A stretch of DNA of 64,000 nucleotides from Spirochaetales bacterium (GTDB taxonomy: Bacteria > Spirochaetota > Spirochaetia > UBA9216): positions 62,001 through 126,000 of the forward strand of contig JAEINK010000002.1 of the NCBI GenBank assembly GCA_016342585.1. The letters are read 5' to 3'. Both the position numbers and the translations under genes were made by a program. Position 1 is the first letter of the stretch. Every line of letters begins with the position of its first letter. The notes beneath the pieces are model-generated. The model was not told where the DNA came from. It searched no databases and saw nothing but the letters and a program-made list of their open reading frames with translations. Shown here piece after piece: positions 7,959-17,484 of this stretch.

Positions 7959-8921
7959 ATGAACAGTTACAGGGAGCTATATAAATCGTGCCGACTGTGT
8001 CCCCGGGAGTGCCGGGTCGATAGAAGCGCCGGGGAGACGGGTTTCTGCGGTGAGTCTGATGAGATGCGGCTTGCCTGGGCTGGGCTCCATAAGGGGGAAG
8101 AACCTCCTGTTTCCGGTGCGAAGGGATCAGGAACCCTCTTTTTTACAGGATGTACCCTGCGGTGTGCCTTTTGCCAGAACCGGCAGTTGAGCCGGGGGGG
8201 AACCGGAAGGGTTGTCTCCCCCCGGGAGCTGAGCGATATTATGCTAAGCCTTCAGGATGAGGGGGCTGAAAATATCAACCTGGTAACAGGCAGTCAGTTT
8301 ATTCCCGGGATCCTGGAAGCCCTGAAATTGGGTGAAGAGGGGGGCCTTTCTTTACCCCTTGTCTGGAACACCTCCGGGTATGAAAAACCTGACTCCCTTA
8401 AACTCATGGAGGGGCGAATCAACCTCTGGCTCCCCGATATGAAAACCCTCGATTCCAACCTATCCAACAGCCTCTTTCATGCTCCGGATTATCCTGAATG
8501 GGCATCCCGCAGTATTCATTTCATGGCTGCGAGCGGGGTTTCCGGTCTTCCCTGGGAAGGAGCGTCTGTGAAGATGATCCTTCGCCATTTAATCCTTCCC
8601 GGCTTTTCGGATTCTACCGAAGAGGTGTTAAAATGGTATGCAAAACTCATGAAAAAGGGTGGTTCATTTCTCCTCTCCCTCATGACTCAATACACTCCTG
8701 TCCGGGGTGGAGATACTACCGCCCCCGGAAGGATGCTGACCGGGGATGAAGCCCTTATGGTGTATGATCTACTGGATGAATTGGGAATAGAAGAGGGATT
8801 CTTCCAGGGCCCCCCGGAAGAGGAGGTCCATGATGAAAATAATAATTGGGAACCGGATTTCAACAGGGACAATCCATTCCCGGAAGGATGGGCAAGATGT
8901 CTCTGGCACTGGAAGAATTAA
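7959..8921 (+). CDS. PflX-like radical SAM protein
   Basis: 320 residues from the ATG at 7959, chosen because GGAG sits five bases upstream and the protein then begins directly at the conserved Cys-rich N-terminus; an upstream in-frame start at 7893 has no such site. It begins with a four-Cys segment (SCRLCPRECRVDR, then GFCGE) before the radical SAM motif GCTLRCAFCQN (CxxxCxxC). Later parts include VWNTSGYEKPDSLKLM and PDMKTLDSNLSN. This is the architecture of COG1313 (PflX), relatives of pyruvate formate-lyase activases, whose substrates are generally unknown. Divergent from the LuxR-type gene; its last four bases overlap convergent rsmE. Confidence 0.85.
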   Translation: MNSYRELYKSCRLCPRECRVDRSAGETGFCGESDEMRLAWAGLHKGEEPPVSGAKGSGTLFFTGCTLRCAFCQNRQLSRGGTGRVVSPRELSDIMLSLQDEGAENINLVTGSQFIPGILEALKLGEEGGLSLPLVWNTSGYEKPDSLKLMEGRINLWLPDMKTLDSNLSNSLFHAPDYPEWASRSIHFMAASGVSGLPWEGASVKMILRHLILPGFSDSTEEVLKWYAKLMKKGGSFLLSLMTQYTPVRGGDTTAPGRMLTGDEALMVYDLLDELGIEEGFFQGPPEEEVHDENNNWEPDFNRDNPFPEGWARCLWHWKN

Positions 8922-9685
8922 TCCAATAGTCCCATTTCTGCCAGGCAGAGTGATACTCCCGTTACCGATGCTGTTTCGGTTCGAAGGACCCGCTTACCCA
9001 TACTCACAAGATTTATGTTCTTTTCACGGAAGAAGTTTCTCTCATCGGAGGACCAGCCCCGTTCGGATCCTATCCATAGAATAACCTCAGGCCGCCCCTT
9101 TCCGAAACTCAATTCGCTGCATATGAAACTCTTTAAAGAAGCTTCCGCCTCATAGTTATCCAGACAGGCACTGATTAGATTTCTCTGTTTATTCGGATCA
9201 TTTCCTTCCGAAATGAGTGTTTCTACAGCCCTTTTCAGTGTGTAATGGACCTTCACATCAGGCAGCCTGGTACAGAAAGCCTGCTGTGCTCCCTCTATAA
9301 GGAAGGGCTTGTAACTTTCTTCCTTATATATGGAGGAGTTCAGGTAGGCTTTCTCTCCCAGTTCCGTGCCGAAGAAGTGAATTTGACTAACGCCAAGCGC
9401 TGTGATCTCTTTCAGTATTTTTTTTGCTGTCTGTGGCCTCCCGGCACCAACAGCCAGAATTATGGATGGCAGGGGGGGAGGCGTTTCCTGAGGGATGAAC
9501 TCAAGGTTCAGGCCTTTTTCGGTTTCACCCGTAATTTTTGCCTTTCCCTTTTGTCCATTTATAATCCCGGCGTCGAAATCTTCAAAATGATCCCTTTTCA
9601 GGACCTTCTTGAGATGTTGAGCCCGGGGATCGGAATGGGGAAGGGGGGAGTCAAACTCCCCATCCTCAAATAGTATCAGGTTCAT
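8918..9685 (-). CDS. rsmE: 16S rRNA (uracil-1498-N3)-methyltransferase RsmE
   Basis: 255 residues, the usual family length. The SPOUT methyltransferase C-terminal half shows WIGSERGWSSDE and the trefoil-knot SAM-binding motif MGKRVLRTETA. The N-terminal half is a PUA-like RNA-binding domain (HLKKVLKRD). It methylates U1498 of 16S rRNA in the assembled small subunit. It lies 12 bases downstream of the UMP kinase-like gene on the same strand and is probably co-transcribed. It overlaps the PflX-like gene by four bases at its 3' end. Confidence 0.93.
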   Translation of the reverse strand: MNLILFEDGEFDSPLPHSDPRAQHLKKVLKRDHFEDFDAGIINGQKGKAKITGETEKGLNLEFIPQETPPPLPSIILAVGAGRPQTAKKILKEITALGVSQIHFFGTELGEKAYLNSSIYKEESYKPFLIEGAQQAFCTRLPDVKVHYTLKRAVETLISEGNDPNKQRNLISACLDNYEAEASLKSFICSELSFGKGRPEVILWIGSERGWSSDERNFFREKNINLVSMGKRVLRTETASVTGVSLCLAEMGLLD

Positions 9686-9697
9686 TCAGCTTTACAT

Positions 9698-10390
9698 CTA
9701 CTCTTCGATCAGAGTCCCCTCAAAGGCTCTTTCTTCAAGAAGCTCTTTAAGGTTTTCCAGATCTTTTCCGGCTGCGATGATAATTTTAAGATTAAGTTCG
9801 GTCGCTTTCTTTGTGGCGATGGGGTCAAAGGGAACATTTTTCCCGGGAACCCACTCATCACCAACAAGCTCCTGGAGTTGAGCATGGCTCATCTTATCGT
9901 AGGGAACGGCCGCCGGATCCAGTTTTGGATCTGCGGAATATACTTTTGCGATATTTGAAAGATTGATAACAGTTCCCCCTCCGAATTTTTCGGCGAGGAT
10001 AACAGCGTCAAAATCCGAGGAGAATCCGGGCTTCCACCCTGCGGCCACGAGGATCTTTCCCTTGAAATCGAAATCCAGGGTAGGATCAATAACCACATCA
10101 TTCGGACAAAGTCCTCCGAAGATTCCTTTTACTAAAGAGGCGTTTAATCTTGTCGCCGCTACACCAATCCAGTCCTGAGAATCGGCATCATGGTCGTTGC
10201 AGATATCCTTGTAGGCCTGCTGCCATGTCCTTGCCGGTCCGCCCCCGCCGGTGACGAAAATCAGCCGTCTGCTGTCATCTGCCTCTAAATACTCCAGGAT
10301 CATCTTCCTGAAACCTTTCAAAAACTCCGAATCGACCTTATCTGGTGCAACAATGGAGCCGCCTAATGAAATTACCTTAACGTTCTGCAT
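9698..10390 (-). CDS. pyrH: UMP kinase, archaeal/spirochaete type
   Basis: 230 residues from the ATG at 10390, which places VISLGGSIVAP at the N-terminus as in the amino-acid-kinase fold. A start at 10435 would add 15 residues with no family support, although neither has a strong ribosome-binding site. Motifs are GGGGPARTWQ (nucleotide binding), VGVAATRLNA-like helix, and INLSNIAKVYSADPKLDP, which resembles UMP kinase NLTDVDGVYxxDPK. The enzyme phosphorylates UMP to UDP in pyrimidine nucleotide synthesis. The shortened form without the bacterial allosteric loop matches the archaeal subgroup also found in spirochaetes. Followed 12 bases later by rsmE. Confidence 0.78.
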   Translation of the reverse strand: MQNVKVISLGGSIVAPDKVDSEFLKGFRKMILEYLEADDSRRLIFVTGGGGPARTWQQAYKDICNDHDADSQDWIGVAATRLNASLVKGIFGGLCPNDVVIDPTLDFDFKGKILVAAGWKPGFSSDFDAVILAEKFGGGTVINLSNIAKVYSADPKLDPAAVPYDKMSHAQLQELVGDEWVPGKNVPFDPIATKKATELNLKIIIAAGKDLENLKELLEERAFEGTLIEE

Positions 10391-10516
10391 GGGGCATATT
10401 ATATCTACCGAAGGGGGCTGCGTCCACAGGTCCATCTGTATATCAATTTTCGATATGCTGTAATTCTATCGAATTTTCACTTTGAAATAGACGTTCATCC
10501 TTCATCCCGCTATACT

Positions 10517-13141
10517 ATGGGCATGCTTTTCTTCAAGAAAAAACCCGAAACCGATCCTGATGATTTTATTCAGGAGCGCTGGACTGCCAAATTCCGGAAA
10601 ATTGAATCACAAAGATTTGAGATAGAGGACGGAGATGGATATTCCTCAGCTTATGAGGGGGATGATTTCATTCTAAAACTTAAAAGGGCGAATCTATTTG
10701 GCTGGGCCGGAAATCCATGGTTTCAGTACCGGGATTTTAACCTGGAAGCTGATTGTTCCTTCGGGGCGGCTAATGGGTATTCGGCCATGGGATTCTGTTT
10801 TCGTCAGATAAACGATGCCAACTACTACTATTTTCTTGTTTCCAACCGAGGTTATTTTAGATTTGATCTTGTTTTTAATAATACTCCCCAGGTTTTGATC
10901 CCCTGGACCCGGTTTACCTCTTCTGAAAAGCCTGAAAACTCACGGGATATTCATCTGCGAATTGTTGCCCGGGAGAATCGTTTTATCTTTCTCATTGACG
11001 AGGAGTGGGTTGGTGAGGCTGATGATGACTCAATCTCTTCCGGTCGTTTTGCCTGGGCCGGTCAAAACTATGATGAAGCGGTTGAGGCTGATTTTATTCT
11101 TCACAGCCTAACCCTCGACTCCCGTCCTCTGGAGGTGGAAGCCTCCTATTACCGTTGGGGTGAGTATGTTCCGGTTGATCCCTCCTTAAGGTTCCGCCTT
11201 GCTGAGAGCCTTTTCCTGCTGGGGGCGTACTCTCCTACACTCATTCAGCTTAAAAAGATACGCCGAAATAAGGATTTCTCTTTTGAAGAGAATCTTTTAG
11301 CCGCCAAGTCATTCCTTGGCTCCGCCTTTTATGAGGAGGCCCTCTCATCGGCTGAAAAATGCCTGAAGACGGAACCCGATAATATTGAGGCTATTCAGGT
11401 GGCAGGTACGGCATTGTATACACTGAACAGACTCCTTTTATTGAAAGAGCTCCTGGAAGAGAAGGGGGAACTCCTGAAAGGGTTCTCCTGGTACTGGGGG
11501 CTGGCCGGGAATGGCGAGTATGGGCTGGGTAACTGGGATACCGCTGTGCACTTTTATAAAAAGGCAGTTGAGTTTTTTCCTGAAGAACCCCTTTTTATAG
11601 AAAATCTTGCCCGGGCGGTGGCGAAGTCCGGTGGACACACCCAAAGTACCTCTCCTGATGTGGTCTCTGATTCCCTCAGTGCAGCAGACGCCGTTGAAGA
11701 GGGCATAGTTTCAGAGGATACAGTCTCAAAGGACATAGTTTTAGATGAAATTCCTGAAAATGGGGCTGAGGGGGTTGCCGAGACGCCTGCTGAGTTTGAA
11801 CTTCTTTCATCCCTGGAAGAGGCGGCAAAGCTTTATTTCAGGCAGGAAGAGTATGGACAGGTTCAGAGCCTGATTGAAAGCATTTGCCGAATTGACCCTG
11901 CCAATCCAACAGCGGCTATCCTGAAGGGAAAACTCCTGTTTTTTGAAGAGAAATGGGATGCGGCCATGGAGGTTTTTGCTCCCCTGGCAGAGGCCGGTGA
12001 CACTGAAGATTCCAGCGTCTATTTCTTATATGGATTACTGCTGGGGTTTCATGATCTCCGGGAACTTGCCGGCCGATATCTTGAGAAAGCTGCTGAAATG
12101 GAACCGGAAAGTTTCATTTATCAGTTTAAAGCTGCCGAATCCCTTCACCTTCGGGGGGAGGATATGGGGCCCTACATCGAAAATGCCATGATTCTTGAGC
12201 CCGAAGATATCTGGGCTAATAACCTCGCCGGACTCGATGCTCAGGAGAAGGGGAGGACAGATGCCGCTCTTGAATACCTCAGTAAAGGGTGGACCCTTTA
12301 TCAGGCGAACCGTGGAACAGAATCCGAAGGATCCGGTGGTGTCGATCTTTTAATCAACTATTCTCAGGTTCTCTTCGATGCGGGACGGAGTGATGAAGCC
12401 CTGAAACTTCTTGAAGATCATCCGGAGTCTGAGGTTTTTAATCATAAGGGAAACCTCCTTTCTGCTCTGGGTGATTTTCCCGGAGCCGTTGATGCCTATG
12501 AGAAGGCTGTTGCGGGTGCTAAGGAGAATCGTGTTTATATTTTGAATTGTGCTACTGCCTGTATTGAGGCTGACTTTGTCCTTCGGGCTGAAGAGCTTCT
12601 CCAGTTATCTGGTGAACAGGATGCTGAGGTAATTAACCTTTTGGGAAATCTGGCCCGTATCAAAGGAGAGTTTGCCCGGGCGGAAGCCGCCTATCTGGAG
12701 GCGTTGAAAAGTGAGCCTGAAAACAAGGTCTTTCTTCTTAATCTTGCAGAACTTCTTCATCAGCGGGGGAATCATGCAGAGGCCCTTGCTCTAATTGAGA
12801 AAATCCCGGAGGATGCGAACACTCGCCGGGGTAAAAGGTTATATACGTCGGTTAAGAATGCCATGGAGCAGCATCTTGAATGTTCATCTTGTGGTCATGA
12901 GTGGATTCTTCCCCGGGATATTTCAGATCAGGGAGGCCTGAAACTGCATGGTGAGATCCCTGATGATGCCCCTGCCGGCAGGTGTCCCTCCTGTGGAAAG
13001 CTCTATTGCGTCTCGTGTGCCGGCCATCCAGATACGGATGGGCGTTTTATCTGCTCTGAATGTGATGAAAAACTTCTGATTAATGAGAAAAAAATATTGT
13101 ATATCCTACGGAAACGCTTGGGATTTTCTGCTGAAAAATAA
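10517..13141 (+). CDS. LamG-like/TPR/zinc-ribbon protein
   Basis: 874 residues, no signal peptide. Residues about 10-200 form a beta-rich module with ANGYSAMGFCFRQINDANYY, RGYFRF and EADFILHSLTL segments, reminiscent of concanavalin-like glycan-binding (3-keto-disaccharide hydrolase-type) domains. Residues about 210-790 are TPR repeats, split by an acidic Val/Ser-rich linker near 390-420. The C-terminus holds paired CxxC knuckles: CSSCGHEW, CPSCGKLYCVSC and ICSECDEKLL, probably binding two zinc ions. I do not know this combination by name. The start has a weak ribosome-binding site; an alternative ATG lies two codons later. It is cytoplasmic by lack of export signals; role unknown, perhaps a scaffold. 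Confidence 0.7.
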   Translation: MGMLFFKKKPETDPDDFIQERWTAKFRKIESQRFEIEDGDGYSSAYEGDDFILKLKRANLFGWAGNPWFQYRDFNLEADCSFGAANGYSAMGFCFRQINDANYYYFLVSNRGYFRFDLVFNNTPQVLIPWTRFTSSEKPENSRDIHLRIVARENRFIFLIDEEWVGEADDDSISSGRFAWAGQNYDEAVEADFILHSLTLDSRPLEVEASYYRWGEYVPVDPSLRFRLAESLFLLGAYSPTLIQLKKIRRNKDFSFEENLLAAKSFLGSAFYEEALSSAEKCLKTEPDNIEAIQVAGTALYTLNRLLLLKELLEEKGELLKGFSWYWGLAGNGEYGLGNWDTAVHFYKKAVEFFPEEPLFIENLARAVAKSGGHTQSTSPDVVSDSLSAADAVEEGIVSEDTVSKDIVLDEIPENGAEGVAETPAEFELLSSLEEAAKLYFRQEEYGQVQSLIESICRIDPANPTAAILKGKLLFFEEKWDAAMEVFAPLAEAGDTEDSSVYFLYGLLLGFHDLRELAGRYLEKAAEMEPESFIYQFKAAESLHLRGEDMGPYIENAMILEPEDIWANNLAGLDAQEKGRTDAALEYLSKGWTLYQANRGTESEGSGGVDLLINYSQVLFDAGRSDEALKLLEDHPESEVFNHKGNLLSALGDFPGAVDAYEKAVAGAKENRVYILNCATACIEADFVLRAEELLQLSGEQDAEVINLLGNLARIKGEFARAEAAYLEALKSEPENKVFLLNLAELLHQRGNHAEALALIEKIPEDANTRRGKRLYTSVKNAMEQHLECSSCGHEWILPRDISDQGGLKLHGEIPDDAPAGRCPSCGKLYCVSCAGHPDTDGRFICSECDEKLLINEKKILYILRKRLGFSAEK

Positions 13142-13199
13142 GAAAATCGTATAGAAACGTGGCGTAAGTTGACAATAAACTCACTCAACGAGTCTTTCA

Positions 13200-13246
13200 T
13201 TGACTTATTAGTCGGTTTTTCTACAATATAGTAAAAATAGACTATA
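13200..13246 (+). promoter_or_regulatory. Candidate promoter and dyad of the liv operon
   Basis: TTGACT (13200-13205), 16 bases, then TACAAT (13222-13227) forms a good sigma-70-type promoter. TATAGT/ACTATA (13227-13232 and 13241-13246) forms a dyad overlapping the expected transcription start, a plausible repressor site. The liv start codon is about 70 bases further on, behind AGGAGA. Confidence 0.5.
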
Positions 13247-13316
13247 ACCTTGCAAAAACAGGATTCTACGTATATTCTTATTCATATCTACCCAAAGATT
13301 CAATAGGAGAATAAAA

Positions 13317-14459
13317 ATGAAAAAAACTGCCATAGTTTTTATGCTAATCCTGGCTTTTGCCTTAGCATTTACCGGTTGTCAGAAAAAAGAGGATGCAGGC
13401 GCAGCCGCAGCCGTTGATACATCCCCCATCGTAATTGGAGTTGCCGGTGCACATTCCGGAGACCTCGCTTCCTACGGTCTGCCTTCAGTAAATGCTGCCG
13501 AGCTTGTTGTTGAAATGTATAACGCTAAAGGCGGAGTACTTGGACGTCAGATTAAACTTGTCATTGAAGATGACCAGTGTAAAGAAGAAGTTGCTTCCAA
13601 TACTGCTGCCAAGGTTGTTGGAGAAGATGTTGTTGCCGTAATTGGTCACATCTGTTCCGGTGCTACCGAAGCTGCTTTAAGTATCTATAAAGATTCTGAA
13701 GTTATTGCGATTTCTCCTTCAGCTACCAAAACTTCCCTTACATTAGGTGGAACATATCCTAACTTCCTCAGAACCATCGCTCATGATGATGCTCAGGGCC
13801 TTCTTGCCGGAACATTTATTGTAGAAGAACTCGGACTTAAAAAAGTTGCCGTTCTCCACGATAAAGGTGCGTACGGAAAGGGATTTGCTGAAGTATGTAA
13901 GACCATCCTCGAGGATGCCGGTGTTGAAGTTGTTCTTTTTGAAGGACTTACAGTTGGTGCTCCCGATTACTCTGCTGCTATCAATAAAATCGGTAACTCC
14001 GGTGCCGAAGGTGTTGTTTGGGGCGGTTATCACCCCGAAGCTTCCAAACTTGTTACTCAGATGAGAAGCAAGGGAATGGACCTGCCCGTTGTCTCTGATG
14101 ACGGAATCAAAGATCCTACATTTATTGAAGTTGCAAAAGAAAATGCCGAAGGCGTTTATGCAACTGGTCCCCAGGATACAACATCCAATCCGATGGCTAT
14201 TGCCGCTAAAGAGGCTCATATAGCAAAATATGGTGAAGATTATGGTGCATTCTTCCTGAATGCATATGCTGCTACAATTGCTGTACTTAATGCGATTGAA
14301 AAAGCCGGATCTACCGATTATGACAAGGTTCTTGCTGCTCTTCAGTCAGAGTATGTAGAAACCCCCCTCGGAAAAATCAGTTTTGATGAAAAGGGTGACG
14401 TTATTGGATTCGGTTTCTCCGTATTCCAGGTAAAAGACGGCGTTTACGTAGAGCTTTAA
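13317..14459 (+). CDS. livK: Branched-chain amino acid ABC transporter substrate-binding lipoprotein
   Basis: 380 residues with a lipoprotein signal peptide ending FTGCQKK, so it is anchored to a membrane by Cys20. The mature part is a type I periplasmic binding protein (Leu/Ile/Val-binding, Peripla_BP_6): IVIGVAGAHSGDLASYG near the start, VIGHICSGATEAALSIY, SPSATKTSLT, and AVLHDKGAYGKGFAE in the second lobe. It binds branched-chain or related amino acids outside the inner membrane and delivers them to the LivHM permeases. First gene of a five-gene operon with AGGAG ribosome-binding site and its own promoter region. The exact ligand cannot be read from sequence; related proteins also bind amides or urea. 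Confidence 0.9.
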   Translation: MKKTAIVFMLILAFALAFTGCQKKEDAGAAAAVDTSPIVIGVAGAHSGDLASYGLPSVNAAELVVEMYNAKGGVLGRQIKLVIEDDQCKEEVASNTAAKVVGEDVVAVIGHICSGATEAALSIYKDSEVIAISPSATKTSLTLGGTYPNFLRTIAHDDAQGLLAGTFIVEELGLKKVAVLHDKGAYGKGFAEVCKTILEDAGVEVVLFEGLTVGAPDYSAAINKIGNSGAEGVVWGGYHPEASKLVTQMRSKGMDLPVVSDDGIKDPTFIEVAKENAEGVYATGPQDTTSNPMAIAAKEAHIAKYGEDYGAFFLNAYAATIAVLNAIEKAGSTDYDKVLAALQSEYVETPLGKISFDEKGDVIGFGFSVFQVKDGVYVEL

Positions 14460-14538
14460 TCAGAATCACATCTAAATCTGCCTCTTTCACGGGTAATACC
14501 TGTGGAAGAGGTTACTTTATTAATTCAGGTAAATTGGA

Positions 14539-15441
14539 ATGGAATATTTTATTCAGTTATTTATGAGTGGTACCGCAAAAGGTAGTATCTATGCGCTTAT
14601 AGCCCTGGGATACACCATGGTTTATGGTATTATTCAGCTTATCAATTTTGCCCATGGTGAAATTTACATGATTGGAGCATTCACCGCTCTTATACTGGGT
14701 GCTACTTTCGCCCAGATGGGGATGCATCCTGCTTTGATTCTTATACTCACCACACTGGCCGCTATGATTTATTCAGCAGCCTATGGTGTTACCATGGAGA
14801 AAATTGCCTATAAGCCTTTACGAAAGGCCCCCAGGCTTTCGGCGCTTATCTCGGCCATTGGAATGTCCATGTTTTTTCAGTACTATGTACTGTTATCCCA
14901 GACCGAGAAATTTCTACCTTATCCCTCCTTTCTTCCGGAGTTTGAATTTCTCAAGCCAATAAGGCATATAATTAATTCTACACAGTTCATTATCCTTATT
15001 ATTACAGCGATTGTAATGATTGCGCTGACCATACTTATCAAGTTCACAAAAACAGGTAAGGCTATGAGAGCCGCTTCACAGGACAAAGAGATGGCTCAGC
15101 TGGTTGGAATAAATGTTAACAGGATAGTATCGATCACCTTTGTTATTGGTTCGGCGACCGCCGCCCTGGGCGGAGTTCTTATCTGCTCCTACATGGGACA
15201 GATCAACTATTACATCGGTTTTATAGCTGGTATTAAAGCCTTCGTTGCCGCTGTTCTTGGTGGTATCGGAAGTATTCCCGGTGCTGTGCTTGGAAGTTTT
15301 GTCCTCGGATGGACTGAGAGTTTTGGTGCTGGATATATCTCCAGCGATTATGAGGACGCGTTTGCGTTCATCATTCTAATTCTTATCCTTATCTTCCGTC
15401 CTTCGGGAATCCTTGGAAGAAAAGAGAATAAGAAGGTTTAG
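14539..15441 (+). CDS. livH: LivH-type ABC permease
   Basis: 300 residues, eight predicted TM segments. It has the LivH signature GSIYALIALGYTMVYGIIQL followed by INFAHGEIYMIGA, and the cytoplasmic EAA-type loop TGKAMRAASQDKEMAQLVGI that contacts the ATPase. It forms the membrane channel with LivM. It lies 79 bases after the binding-protein gene; the next gene starts six bases after its stop. Confidence 0.95.
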   Translation: MEYFIQLFMSGTAKGSIYALIALGYTMVYGIIQLINFAHGEIYMIGAFTALILGATFAQMGMHPALILILTTLAAMIYSAAYGVTMEKIAYKPLRKAPRLSALISAIGMSMFFQYYVLLSQTEKFLPYPSFLPEFEFLKPIRHIINSTQFIILIITAIVMIALTILIKFTKTGKAMRAASQDKEMAQLVGINVNRIVSITFVIGSATAALGGVLICSYMGQINYYIGFIAGIKAFVAAVLGGIGSIPGAVLGSFVLGWTESFGAGYISSDYEDAFAFIILILILIFRPSGILGRKENKKV

Positions 15442-15446
15442 GAAGG

Positions 15447-16700
15447 ATGAAAACAATGAATTGGCTTCAAGAAATAAAGAAATCCTTTTTAACTTCCCTC
15501 TGGTTTATGTTTCTCACATTTCCTTTGATGGTTATGAAAGTCTCCACTATCGGTGATAATAACGTAACTTTATATAGATGGAAGAATATGGTTCTGGTCG
15601 GCGTCGGTGCTTTCTTTCTCTCCTTTCTCTGGAGATGGGCCTTGGACCGAAAAGAGAATGGATCCCGGAAAGAGGTGGATGAAGATAAAGAGACTCCTTT
15701 GGCACGTGTCAGGAGGATTTTTAATAAACCCAGGGTTAAGCTTCCAAGTATCAGTGGATTGATAATCCTGGTTGCTCTCTTTCCGTTTATAACCTCCATG
15801 TATCAAACGAATATTATGATCTCCGCCCTTATTTATATAATGCTGGGATTAGGTCTGAATATCGTTGTCGGACTTGGTGGACTCTTAAATCTCGGGTATG
15901 CGGCGTTTTATTCTGTAGGTGCCTATACTTATGGATTGATGTTCAGGTATTTAGCCGGCTTTTTAGGCGGAAATCTGGATGGTCTTCTTTTCTGGATTGC
16001 CCTGCCACTGGCGGGAATCACAACGGCAATCGCAGGTATTCTTCTTGCTTTACCGGTATTAAGGCTCCGTGGTGATTATCTCGCTATTGTAACCCTGGCT
16101 TTTGCTGAAATCGTCAGGATGCTCGAGACAAATCTTGATACGATAACACTGGGTCCTTCGGGTATTCCCGGTATTCCAAGACCCTGGTTTTTCGGTTTGA
16201 AGATGACCCCTATGAATGCCACAAAGGTAATCTATTTTATTATTATCGTCCTGGTTATACTCACGATTTTCATGGTCAGGCGGCTTGAAAACAGCCGTTT
16301 GGGAAGAGCCTGGGAGGCGAGACGTGAAGATGAAATCGCCTGTGAATCAATGGGTATTAATATTACCAAGGTTAAACTTTCGTCCTTTGCCCTCGGTGCT
16401 GTGTGGGCAGGTCTGGCAGGAGTCCTTCTTGCCGCAAAAACCACAGTTATCAATCCCAATAGTTTTACAATATGGGAATCTGTTATCGTTCTCTGTGTAA
16501 TTGTTCTTGGAGGAATGGGTTCGATTCCCGGTGTAATCACTGGTGCGCTCATTATTATCCTCCTGCCTGAATATCTTAGAGCTTTCTCTGAATATAGAAT
16601 GCTTATATTTGGAATTGTTTTAGTTGTAATGATGATTTTCCGACCGGGTGGATTCATCCCCAAGGTGCGAACGTTCTATAAGTTCAAGGAGGATGAATAG
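15447..16700 (+). CDS. livM: LivM-type ABC permease
   Basis: 417 residues with about ten TM segments. The first two (residues 13-70) and a highly charged loop near 70-100 form an N-terminal extension before the core permease. Core motifs are GLGLNIVVGLGGLLNLGYAAF, LRGDYLAIVTLAFAEIVR and the coupling loop SRLGRAWEARREDEIACESMGI. The LivM partner of LivH. Starts six bases after livH behind AGGA and ends one base before the livG start codon. Confidence 0.94.
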   Translation: MKTMNWLQEIKKSFLTSLWFMFLTFPLMVMKVSTIGDNNVTLYRWKNMVLVGVGAFFLSFLWRWALDRKENGSRKEVDEDKETPLARVRRIFNKPRVKLPSISGLIILVALFPFITSMYQTNIMISALIYIMLGLGLNIVVGLGGLLNLGYAAFYSVGAYTYGLMFRYLAGFLGGNLDGLLFWIALPLAGITTAIAGILLALPVLRLRGDYLAIVTLAFAEIVRMLETNLDTITLGPSGIPGIPRPWFFGLKMTPMNATKVIYFIIIVLVILTIFMVRRLENSRLGRAWEARREDEIACESMGINITKVKLSSFALGAVWAGLAGVLLAAKTTVINPNSFTIWESVIVLCVIVLGGMGSIPGVITGALIIILLPEYLRAFSEYRMLIFGIVLVVMMIFRPGGFIPKVRTFYKFKEDE

Positions 16701-16701
16701 C

Positions 16702-17481
16702 ATGGCGGATAATATACTTAAAGTATCCGATATGAGCATGGTCTTCGGTGGTCTTCGGGCTGTTGATACTATGAATGTTGAGATCAATAAGGGGGAGATC
16801 GTTGCTTTGATCGGCCCTAATGGTGCCGGAAAGACAACCTTCTTCAACTGTCTTACCGGTGTTTATAACCCTACCGAAGGTGAGGTTGTTATTACTCCTG
16901 ATGGTGGCGCTGGAAAGAAAATAAACGGTTTGCGCCCGGATATTATAAATGGGCTTGGTTTAGCAAGAACTTTTCAGAATATCAGGCTTTTTTCCAATAT
17001 GTCTGTTTTGGAAAACGTAATGATTGGCCGGCATCAGCTTCTAAAGGCTGGAATCTGGGGTGCTATTACCAGAAACAAGAAAACCAGGGAAGAGGAGGAG
17101 AAGGTCCTTCATGATTCATATGAGATCCTTAAGAAGATTAAACTTGAGAAATATGTAAATGATCTGGCAAAGAATCTTCCCTATGGTGCCCAGCGAAGGC
17201 TTGAGATTGCCCGTGCTATGGCAACCGACCCCTTCTTACTCCTGCTCGATGAACCAGCGGCTGGTATGAACCCTCAGGAAACACACGATCTTGTCGATAT
17301 GATCAACTGGATCAGAGATAATGAAGATATGACCATCCTGCTGATCGAGCATGATATGAGTCTTGTTATGACCCTGTCGGAAAATATCTACGTAATGGAT
17401 TACGGTAAGCTGATTGCTCAGGGGGCACCCGATGAGATCAAAAATAATCCTGCGGTTATCAAGGCTTATCTGGGAGAATAG
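16702..17481 (+). CDS. livG: LivG ABC transporter ATP-binding protein
   Basis: 259 residues from the ATG at 16702, chosen because AAGGAGG ends nine bases upstream; in-frame starts at 16648 and 16693 would lie inside livM or abut the ribosome-binding site. Walker A is GPNGAGKTTFF, signature LPYGAQRRLEIARA, Walker B LLLLDEPAAGMNP, H-loop IEHDMS. The C-terminal AYLGE tail is typical of LivG/LivF. Energises import of branched-chain amino acids. Its Walker region is followed by the long LivG-specific helical insert (MIGRHQLLKAGIWGAITRNK). Confidence 0.95.
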   Translation: MADNILKVSDMSMVFGGLRAVDTMNVEINKGEIVALIGPNGAGKTTFFNCLTGVYNPTEGEVVITPDGGAGKKINGLRPDIINGLGLARTFQNIRLFSNMSVLENVMIGRHQLLKAGIWGAITRNKKTREEEEKVLHDSYEILKKIKLEKYVNDLAKNLPYGAQRRLEIARAMATDPFLLLLDEPAAGMNPQETHDLVDMINWIRDNEDMTILLIEHDMSLVMTLSENIYVMDYGKLIAQGAPDEIKNNPAVIKAYLGE

Positions 17482-17484
17482 AAA

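Noticed and set aside
13141-13317. Leucine-responsive attenuator or T-box before the liv operon
   Set aside because: No leader peptide with Leu, Ile or Val codons and no T-box core sequence found.
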